Below the pieces are notes generated by a model, which was not told the origin of the DNA, searched no databases, and worked only from the letters and a program-made list of their open reading frames with translations. From the IMG/VR virus record IMGVR_UViG_3300027969_000231, positions 1 to 36,432 of that record: a stretch of 36,432 bases of DNA; one strand, written 5' to 3'. Positions 13,623 to 20,035 of this stretch are shown in pieces (within the stretch, counting starts at the first letter, position 1; the number at the start of each line of letters is the position of its first letter). This stretch comes from a virus. The translations under genes were made by a program, and so were the position numbers.

Positions 13623-15163
13623 TGCAAGTTGTTGAAAACAAATACTTAGTCATACAGACTGAAGAGCCACAGAAGATTCTCTCGACTATCGCTAAGAGTG
13701 CCGAGTACACCGAGGATTCGGTGGCTGTTCATTGGGGGCTGAAGGAAGCACAGATGCTAAAGACGCTTGGTTGGGAAAGCGTGCCGTCCCCGATTAACCG
13801 AGACTATGACTGGCCCGGACTTCATAGGCCAATGAACCACCAAAAGGAAACTTCATCCTTTCTAACCCTACACCCCCGCGCTTTTTGTTTTAACGAACAA
13901 GGGACTGGCAAGACTGCATCAGCTATCTGGGCATCGGATTATCTAATAGCGCAGGGATACATCAGCCGTGTTCTGGTCATCTGCCCTGTATCCATCATGC
14001 AAGCCGCATGGCAAGCCGACCTATTTAAGTTTGCTGTTCACCGCCATGTGGATGTAGCGCACGGAGATCGCAAGAAACGCAAGGCTATCGTAGAAGGTGT
14101 AGCCGAGTACGTCGTCATTAACTACGACGGTGTGAGCATTGTTGAAGAAGAACTCAAGGCTGGTGGGTTTGATCTCATCATCATTGACGAAGCCAATGCC
14201 TACAAGAACTCTAGGACTGAGCGTTTTAAAACGTTGAGAAGAGTGATCACTCCTGATACTTGGATATGGATGATGACTGGTACACCCGCAGCTCAATCAC
14301 CATTAGATGCCTACGGCCTTGCCAAACTATGCGTACCCGCAAGAACCCCACACTTATACACGGCGTTTCGTGATGTAGTTATGTATCAGTTCTCACGGTT
14401 CAAGTGGATTCCAAAACCGCAAGCCCAAGGCATAGTGCACAACCTACTGCAACCTGCGATTCGTTTTGAGAAGAAGGACTGTATTGATCTGCCTGATGTG
14501 ACACACACTTCACGGTTTGCACCACTGACACCACAACAGTCGAAGTACTACAAAGACCTTAAGAAAGAGATGCTGATTGAAGCAGTTGGCGATGAAGTCT
14601 CTGCTGTAAATGCGGCGGCTCAGTTGAATAAACTATTACAAATCTCCTGCGGGGCTGTGTACACCGATACTAAGAATGTTATAGAGTTTGATGCGTCAAG
14701 CCGACTAAACATTTTGTTAGAAGTTATAGAGGAAGCAAGCCATAAAGTTCTAGTATTTGTGCCGTTCACACATGCACTAAATCTAGTTCAAGATTTCTTA
14801 AGAAAGAACAAAGTAACGTCAGAGATTATCAATGGCTCCGTAAGCGTGTCAAAGCGTACCGACATCTTTAAAAGGTTTCAAGAACAAGATGAACCACGAG
14901 TACTTTTGATTCAACCACAAGCGGCGGCACATGGGGTAACCCTTACTGCGGCTAACGTAATCGTATGGTACGCTCCCGTCACTTCGATTGAAACATACTT
15001 GCAAGCAAACGCACGTATTGATAGGCCGGGACAACGTAACCCTATGACAATCGTGCATCTTGAGGGTAGTCCAGTAGAAACAAAACTCTACTCAATGTTG
15101 CAAAACAAATTGGACTTCCACAACAAGATTATTGATCTGTATAAAAGTGAAATTAACTCTTGA
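13622..15163 (+). CDS. SNF2-type superfamily 2 helicase, 513 aa
   Basis: Motif I NEQGTGKT has Lys97. Motif II is IIIDEAN (Asp189, DEAN rather than DEAH). Motif III is WMMTGTPAAQSPLDAYGL. The second RecA-like half has KVLVFVPFTHALNLV (motif IV region), and motif V/VI is AANVIVWYAPV followed by YLQANARIDRPGQ. The pattern matches compact phage SNF2-like translocases without extra domains. The start overlaps the HNH stop by one base and has no strong ribosome-binding sequence. It is likely a DNA translocase in replication or recombination. It ends just before the promoter at 15160. Confidence 0.9.
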   Translation: MQVVENKYLVIQTEEPQKILSTIAKSAEYTEDSVAVHWGLKEAQMLKTLGWESVPSPINRDYDWPGLHRPMNHQKETSSFLTLHPRAFCFNEQGTGKTASAIWASDYLIAQGYISRVLVICPVSIMQAAWQADLFKFAVHRHVDVAHGDRKKRKAIVEGVAEYVVINYDGVSIVEEELKAGGFDLIIIDEANAYKNSRTERFKTLRRVITPDTWIWMMTGTPAAQSPLDAYGLAKLCVPARTPHLYTAFRDVVMYQFSRFKWIPKPQAQGIVHNLLQPAIRFEKKDCIDLPDVTHTSRFAPLTPQQSKYYKDLKKEMLIEAVGDEVSAVNAAAQLNKLLQISCGAVYTDTKNVIEFDASSRLNILLEVIEEASHKVLVFVPFTHALNLVQDFLRKNKVTSEIINGSVSVSKRTDIFKRFQEQDEPRVLLIQPQAAAHGVTLTAANVIVWYAPVTSIETYLQANARIDRPGQRNPMTIVHLEGSPVETKLYSMLQNKLDFHNKIIDLYKSEINS

Positions 15164-15187
15164 CAATGTCAACAAAAAGAGTATAAT
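15160..15187 (+). promoter_or_regulatory. Consensus sigma70 promoter for the structured RNA
   Basis: TTGACA (15160-15165) and TATAAT (15182-15187) are both exact consensus hexamers, 16 bases apart. The expected start, 7-8 bases downstream of -10, falls at 15194-15195, the first base of the RNA stem. The -35 is also the left half of the perfect palindrome TTGACA-A-TGTCAA (15160-15172), a candidate operator. Confidence 0.85.
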
Positions 15188-15194
15188 GATTTTT

Positions 15195-15283
15195 GTTGGT
15201 AACGCGTAATACGGGTTAGCGCCGTATTATTCCTGTGCACAAGGAAGACGAACACCACTGCTTTATGTGAGCGCGTTACCAAC
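15195..15283 (+). ncRNA. Structured RNA or 5' leader element, 89 nt
   Basis: The two ends form a perfect 12-bp stem (GTTGGTAACGCG with CGCGTTACCAAC). Inside are a hairpin with an 8-bp stem TAATACGG/CCGTATTA and a 7-base loop (15207-15229), and, directly abutting, a hairpin with stem TTCCT/AGGAA and loop GTGCACA (15230-15246). A 25-base stretch with a weak CAC/GTG hairpin follows. The result is a multibranched junction starting at the predicted transcription start. No terminator follows, so it could be a cis-acting leader for the gene at 15311 or a processed RNA. It has no tRNA features and no known riboswitch was recognised. Confidence 0.65.
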
Positions 15284-15310
15284 ACCTATAAAAAATAATT
15301 TGGAGTGAGT

Positions 15311-15706
15311 ATGGAATCAGATTTTTCTATTGAGAAAGTCGTTGAGGCTTACATTAAGATTCGCGACACTAAAGAAAGCATTTACGCAAAGTACAAAGCC
15401 GACACTGCCGAGTTAGAAGAGCAGATGACTACTCTAAAGCACAAGTTACTTGAGGTCTCAAAAGAGACTGGCGTGACTAGCTTTTCAACACCGCAGGGCA
15501 CTGCGTATCGAACCGTCAAAGACCGCTTCTGGACTAATGACTGGGAAAGCTTCTACAAATTTATGCAAGAGCATGAAGCAATGGGGCTACTAGAGAAACG
15601 TATTCATCAAACGAATATGAAAGAGTTCCTAGAGAACAACCCTGATGTCGAGCCTATGGGTTTGAACATTGATCGTGAATATGAAATTACTATTCGGAGG
15701 AAATAA
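15311..15706 (+). CDS. Hypothetical coiled-coil phage protein, 131 aa
   Basis: TTTGGAGTGAGT immediately precedes the ATG; the same sequence precedes the AAA+ gene. The first half (VVEAYIKIRDTKESIYAKYK, then LEEQMTTLKHKLLEV) is a coiled coil. The second half has FSTPQGTAYRTVKDRFWTND, DWESFYKFMQEHEAMGLLEK and GLNIDREYEITIRRK. This layout recalls a common phage early-gene family seen near ssDNA-binding proteins, with unknown function. It is the first gene after the structured RNA and the likely target of any control by it. Confidence 0.7.
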   Translation: MESDFSIEKVVEAYIKIRDTKESIYAKYKADTAELEEQMTTLKHKLLEVSKETGVTSFSTPQGTAYRTVKDRFWTNDWESFYKFMQEHEAMGLLEKRIHQTNMKEFLENNPDVEPMGLNIDREYEITIRRK

Positions 15707-15885
15707 TGGACATTGAAGAATTAGAGTTCCGCAGGGAACGCGACGAAATGTTCTACCGAGAGCGTGCGGTAGATCAGGCACTTACTCAAATGAAACAGAG
15801 TAAGTACCCCGAAGGGTCAGTTGAAGAACTGCTCTTTAACGCAAATGCTATATACAACTTTATTAAAGGAAAATCAAATGAGTAA
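15706..15885 (+). CDS. Small charged protein, 59 aa
   Basis: ATG overlaps the previous TAA by one base, and CGGAGGAAAT lies upstream. The sequence MDIEELEFRRERDEMFYRER is a charged helix, followed by KYPEGSVEELLFNANAIYNF. The stop lies inside the next gene, whose ATG is at 15878. No family is recognised. Confidence 0.6.
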   Translation: MDIEELEFRRERDEMFYRERAVDQALTQMKQSKYPEGSVEELLFNANAIYNFIKGKSNE

Positions 15886-16744
15886 CGACCTCGCACTTTT
15901 CAGTAACAATCTCCCCGACTACCTCAAGGAAGTTGGCCTCGATGACATGACCAAGGCTCTTGCTGGTAACACTGGCATGAAGCGCATCTCCATCCGTGGT
16001 GGTGTGTTCCGCATGATGGTCAGCGGTGAGGAAATTGCAAAGAATGAAAGCCGTTCAATGAACATCGTCATTGTTAACGGTGCGACAAAAGTATCGCGTT
16101 CTTTTTATGCTGGTAAGTATGTTGCTGGTGAGGCTTCGCACCCTGACTGCTGGTCTAACGACGGCGACAAACCCGATGCAAGCATCGAGTACCCACAACA
16201 CTCTTCTTGCGAAGGCTGTTCACAAAACATCAAAGGTTCCGGTCAAGGCGATTCACGCGCCTGTCGCTATCAGCAACGCTTGGCTGTCTTGTTGGCCGAC
16301 GACGTTGGAGGTGATGTGTTTCAGTTGGTGTTACCTGCCAAGTCAATCTTCGGTCGTGGTGATGTGGACAAGATGCCGTTCCAGCAATACGCTAAGTATG
16401 TTGGCGCTCAAGGCAAGAGCCTTGGTACTTTGGTAACAGAGATGCGTATGGACAGCGATAGCGATACTCCCAAGTTGACCTTCAAGCCTGTGCGCTTCCT
16501 GACTAAAGACGAGTGGTTGTCTGCTAAAGAGAAGGGCGATAGCCCCGCAGCAAAGTCAGCCGTTGTACAGACTCCATCACAAACTGATGGTTTGAAGAAG
16601 AAAGCGATTGCCGCTCCTGCGCCTAAAGCTGAAGTAGAAGAAATACTGCCTGAGCCAACTAAGCGCACTGCTAAGAAAAACGCTGAACCTGCCCCTAAAA
16701 AGGAGTTTAATGATGTACTGAAACAGTGGACTGAAGACGAGTAA
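15878..16744 (+). CDS. Putative ssDNA-binding-type protein, 288 aa
   Basis: AAAGGAAAATC precedes the ATG. The N-terminal half contains strand-rich segments (KRISIRGGVFRMMV, SMNIVIVNGATKVSRSFYAG) and four Cys (91, 111, 114, 129) that could hold zinc. The C-terminal region is a flexible Ala/Pro/Lys linker (about residues 225-275) ending in KQWTEDE. A flexible linker with an acidic tip is typical of ssDNA-binding proteins that recruit partners. The position between helicase and primase fits replication. The functional call is an inference; the fold could not be confirmed. Confidence 0.55.
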   Translation: MSNDLALFSNNLPDYLKEVGLDDMTKALAGNTGMKRISIRGGVFRMMVSGEEIAKNESRSMNIVIVNGATKVSRSFYAGKYVAGEASHPDCWSNDGDKPDASIEYPQHSSCEGCSQNIKGSGQGDSRACRYQQRLAVLLADDVGGDVFQLVLPAKSIFGRGDVDKMPFQQYAKYVGAQGKSLGTLVTEMRMDSDSDTPKLTFKPVRFLTKDEWLSAKEKGDSPAAKSAVVQTPSQTDGLKKKAIAAPAPKAEVEEILPEPTKRTAKKNAEPAPKKEFNDVLKQWTEDE

Positions 16745-16986
16745 TGGATAACAGAGGTTACGCATCTCGAATCGTCCGCGCCAACCAAGATGCAGATATT
16801 AAAAGTCCCGGCGTAAAGCTGGGGCGTTTCTGTATTAAGAGAGAATATTCCGTTCGTGAAGTTTCCGAGTACTTTGGAGTCAGCCGCATGACCATCTACA
16901 AATGGTTTACAGGCGAGTGGATTCCACGCAAGGTACACGAAAACAAAATTAACGAAATGCTTTCCAAGGTTGGGTTTGTTCAGTAG
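16744..16986 (+). CDS. Small helix-turn-helix DNA-binding protein, 80 aa
   Basis: Residues 36-60 (SVREVSEYFGVSRMTIYKWF) are a clear helix-turn-helix with a typical GVS turn, followed by TGEWIPRKVHENKI. The N-terminal 30 residues are basic. It overlaps the preceding stop by one base and ends at a strong GC-rich hairpin. It is probably a phage transcription regulator or an origin-binding helper. No autoregulatory site was identified. Confidence 0.75.
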   Translation: MDNRGYASRIVRANQDADIKSPGVKLGRFCIKREYSVREVSEYFGVSRMTIYKWFTGEWIPRKVHENKINEMLSKVGFVQ

Positions 16987-17020
16987 CGTTCGGACGGGGC
17001 CTACCGCGCCCCTCCGACGC
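16986..17020 (+). promoter_or_regulatory. GC-rich hairpin between HTH and primase genes
   Basis: GCGTTCGGACGGGGC pairs with GCCCCTCCGACGC through about 12-13 base pairs with two single-base bulges and a 7-base loop. It begins at the HTH stop codon. ATTTCTTA follows, too weak for a confident terminator. It could attenuate or stabilise the primase-helicase message. Confidence 0.5.
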
Positions 17021-17037
17021 ATTTCTTAGAGGCGGTT

Positions 17038-19854
17038 ATGACAAGAGCAGATTTACTGTCGACGGTGCTATCGTCTGACGGGTGGTACTGCGTGGTGGGT
17101 CTAAAGAAGACAGGCCACCCCCGACAAATATTTGTTGAGGACATGCAGGGAGTAGAAGATGCCGTTCAGACTTTACTGGACGAGAAGTTCGACGTGTACT
17201 TTGCGTGTGCAAAGTACGAAGAATCAGGTTCACGTACTAACGATAACGTGAAAAACATTAAGTCGTTTTGGCTTGATATTGACTGTGGAATAGGTAAGCC
17301 GTATGCCGATCAAGGTGACGGACTAACCGCGCTTAAAGCATTCTGTAAAACTGTTGGCTTACCAAAGCCGACGATTGTGAACTCTGGTCGTGGGCTACAT
17401 GTCTACTGGCCTTTGACTGAACCGATCTCCCGTAAAGAGTGGGTTAACACCGCTAAGCGTTTAAAAGTTGTGTGCAATCAGGAAGGCTTGGAGGACGATC
17501 CCGCTAGAACTGCCGATGCCGCGTCTATTCTGCGGATGCCTGACACGTTCAACCATAAGACTGAGCCACCACTACCAGTAACAGTTATGGTGATGGGCGA
17601 CGAGATATCGTTCAGTGAGTTTAAAGACAAACTGGGCGTGATAGATGAGACGCCGGATTATCTGCCTACATTTGCAGATGACATGACCAAGGCGTTGATG
17701 GGTAATCGTCAGCACCGATTCCAAATCATAGTAGACAAGAACGTAAACGGAACAGGCTGCCTGCAGTTGGCTAGAGCGATTGCTGACCAAAAGGTTTTAG
17801 ACGAACCACGTTGGCGTGCCACGTTATCTATTGCTAAGTTTTGCACAGATGCCGAGACTGCTATACATGACGTATCTAGAGATCACCCCGACTACCATCC
17901 TGACGAGACAGTCGCCAAGGTACAACTAATAAAAGGCCCTTATACATGCGACTCGTGGGAGTCTATCAATCCATCAGGTTGTGCAGGTTGTATTCACAAA
18001 GGCAAGATTAAAAGTCCTATTGTTCTTGGCGCAGAGATTGCCGCCGCTACAGCAGAGGACAACACGGTTGAGTACGTGACGGAAGAAAAGACGGTTATCT
18101 ACGATATCCCTGAGTACCCCTTTCCATACTTCAGAGGTAAGAACGGCGGCGTCTATCGCAAGTCAGACGACGAGGATGACCCCGAAGCCGACTTGATTTA
18201 CGAACATGACCTGTATGTGGTCAAGCGACTGAAAGACCCGCAAGCGGGTGAAACCATTTGGATGCGTCTGCACACCCCTCGTGACGGCGTAAAAGAGTTT
18301 GCGTTGCCTGTAGTGGATTTGCTGACAACAGATAAGTTGCGCGAGAAGTTGGCTTGGTTTGGTGTCGTAGCACTGAAGAAGCAAATGGAAAACATCATGG
18401 CTTACATCGTTCGCTCGGTGAAGGAGATGCAATACAAACAAGGAGCAGAGATTATGAGGACGCAGTTCGGTTGGACCGAAAAGGATAAATCGTTTATCTT
18501 GGGTGAGCGGGAGATTACCGCACAGGGTGACAAGTACAGCCCACCATCTAGTTACACAGCAGATCTTTCAGATTGGTTTAACCCAGTCGGTGACTTTGAC
18601 GAATGGAAAAGTGTAATAAATAAGTATGACATGCCGGGGTTTGAGCCCCATGCGTTTGGATTCTTTACTGCGTTTGGCGCACCGCTAATGAAACATCTGC
18701 ACCTCAAAGGCGCAATCATTAACATGATTAACAATGAGTCTGGCACAGGCAAGACAACAGCAATCAAGGCTATGCACAGCGTGTATGGGCACCCCGAAGA
18801 ACTGATGCTGATCGAGCGGGACACTATGGCTGTGCGACTACACCGACTTGGTGTGATGAACAACATTGGATTAGGCTGTGATGAGATTACCAAGATGAAG
18901 CCAGAAGACTGTTCTGACTTTGCTTATGCAGTTTCTCAAGGCCGAGGCCGTGGACGGATGAACTCCAACTCGAACTCTGAGCGCAAGAACTTTGCTAAGT
19001 GGCAGACTATGCTTCTCTGTTCGTCAAACGCATCGATCGTAGACAAGCTTAAGTCCTTGAAGTCCACACCCGACGGTGAGTTGATGCGGGTAATTGAGTA
19101 TCAAATCCCTGAGACTAAGCTAATCACTAAGGAAGAAGCCGACGATCTGTATCCCAAACTCTACACAAACTATGGGCATGCAGGGTCTATCTACATCCGT
19201 GACTTGGTAGAAAACTTGGAAGAGCGCATCCTAGAGGTTAAAGAACTACAGCGCATCATCGATAAGCAGATTGGATTTACAGGCCGTGAGCGGTTCTGGT
19301 CAGGTGTGGCGGCGTGTAACATAGCTGGTGCTTTGTTTGCCAAGCGTTTGGGCATCCATGATATTGACGTAGGCCGCGTACTCAAATGGGCAGTCGCCGA
19401 GTTTGGTCAAATGCGTACAGAGATTAAGCCACCAGCCACAACCCACAGCAGTGTGATTGGCGAGTACTGGAGTGAGCACCGTCGCAATACCTTGGTGATT
19501 AACGATCAGGCGGACAAACGAACGGGAGTAGAGATGCTCCCTATCTTAGAACCGCAAGGTGAACTAATCATTCGGATGGAGCCTGATACCCGCAAGTTGT
19601 TCATCATCAGTAAGAAGTTACGGGCTTGGTGTGCCGAGCATCAGATCACGATTAAGGATGTGCTGACCTCGCTTACCAAAGACGGTATCTATGTTGGCAC
19701 CGTGAAGAAACGCATGGCTAAAGGCACAAAGATTAGCGGCATCCCGCCAGTTGATGCATTTGTATTTGATTGTTCTAAGGGCGACTTCCTTGACCCTGAT
19801 GCTTTCATAGGTACTACAGATACGGATGAGGCGCAAGCCGATGAGGATAAATGA
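17038..19854 (+). CDS. Primase-helicase fusion, 938 aa
   Basis: The N-terminal domain has an archaeo-eukaryotic primase pattern: FWLDIDCG (Asp80, Asp82), then NSGRGLHVYWPL (the sxH motif) and a basic/Asp segment RTADAASILRMPDTFNHK. A Cys cluster (Cys304, Cys315, Cys318) sits in the linker. The C-terminal ATPase has Walker A NESGTGKTT (Lys572), Walker B GLGCDEITK (Asp615, Glu616) and SQGRGRGRMNSNSNSERKNF, resembling DUF927-type helicases. Such fusions prime and unwind DNA at phage forks. The start at 17038 has TTAGAGGCGG upstream. It is preceded by a GC hairpin and followed by a small overlapping gene. Confidence 0.88.
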   Translation: MTRADLLSTVLSSDGWYCVVGLKKTGHPRQIFVEDMQGVEDAVQTLLDEKFDVYFACAKYEESGSRTNDNVKNIKSFWLDIDCGIGKPYADQGDGLTALKAFCKTVGLPKPTIVNSGRGLHVYWPLTEPISRKEWVNTAKRLKVVCNQEGLEDDPARTADAASILRMPDTFNHKTEPPLPVTVMVMGDEISFSEFKDKLGVIDETPDYLPTFADDMTKALMGNRQHRFQIIVDKNVNGTGCLQLARAIADQKVLDEPRWRATLSIAKFCTDAETAIHDVSRDHPDYHPDETVAKVQLIKGPYTCDSWESINPSGCAGCIHKGKIKSPIVLGAEIAAATAEDNTVEYVTEEKTVIYDIPEYPFPYFRGKNGGVYRKSDDEDDPEADLIYEHDLYVVKRLKDPQAGETIWMRLHTPRDGVKEFALPVVDLLTTDKLREKLAWFGVVALKKQMENIMAYIVRSVKEMQYKQGAEIMRTQFGWTEKDKSFILGEREITAQGDKYSPPSSYTADLSDWFNPVGDFDEWKSVINKYDMPGFEPHAFGFFTAFGAPLMKHLHLKGAIINMINNESGTGKTTAIKAMHSVYGHPEELMLIERDTMAVRLHRLGVMNNIGLGCDEITKMKPEDCSDFAYAVSQGRGRGRMNSNSNSERKNFAKWQTMLLCSSNASIVDKLKSLKSTPDGELMRVIEYQIPETKLITKEEADDLYPKLYTNYGHAGSIYIRDLVENLEERILEVKELQRIIDKQIGFTGRERFWSGVAACNIAGALFAKRLGIHDIDVGRVLKWAVAEFGQMRTEIKPPATTHSSVIGEYWSEHRRNTLVINDQADKRTGVEMLPILEPQGELIIRMEPDTRKLFIISKKLRAWCAEHQITIKDVLTSLTKDGIYVGTVKKRMAKGTKISGIPPVDAFVFDCSKGDFLDPDAFIGTTDTDEAQADEDK

Positions 19855-20035
19855 CCTTGACTATCAGATTAACTGGCGCAAATTTAAAAGGGGCACGTCG
19901 TTCTTCGTGCCTTGCCTAAAACTAGAGGAAAGTAAAACAATGGTGTTGGCTGTGACCAAGCGTCTTGGTTTCAAGGTAGCAATAAAGGCCGTCATTGAAG
20001 ACGGCATTAAAGGTTTGCGGGTTTGGCGTAAGTAG
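19841..20035 (+). CDS. Small basic protein, 64 aa
   Basis: The ATG at 19841 overlaps the end of the primase gene and has GAGG 10 bases upstream; an in-frame ATG at 19826 is an alternative. The product MRINDLDYQINWRKFKRGTS then FFVPCLKLEESKTMVLAVTK is basic and resembles a short DNA-binding or T4 MotA-like fragment only in charge. No family is named. It is the last plus-strand gene; its stop touches the stop of the giant minus-strand gene with no spacer. Confidence 0.6.
   Translation: MRINDLDYQINWRKFKRGTSFFVPCLKLEESKTMVLAVTKRLGFKVAIKAVIEDGIKGLRVWRK
19886..19911 (-). terminator. Possible minus-strand terminator after the late genes
   Basis: Read on the minus strand, GGCACG (19911-19906), an 8-base loop, CGTGCC, CC and TTTT lie about 125 bases past the giant gene's stop, inside the opposing 64-aa gene. 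The stem is only 6 bp, so this is tentative. Confidence 0.35.

Noticed and set aside
15195-15283. tRNA or tmRNA
   Set aside because: The end stem is 12 bp rather than 7, and no T-arm sequence or CCA-compatible acceptor end is present.
16071-17022. Open frames opposite or out of phase with the putative ssDNA-binding gene (one of 204 codons on the minus strand)
   Set aside because: The minus-strand frame has no ribosome-binding sequence and would cover two well-supported plus-strand genes; it is a shadow.
19988-20005. GCCGTC-attgaa-GACGGC hairpin as a convergent terminator
   Set aside because: Only 6 bp, with no T-run on either strand (ATTAAAGG on plus, CTTTATTG on minus); too weak to call.
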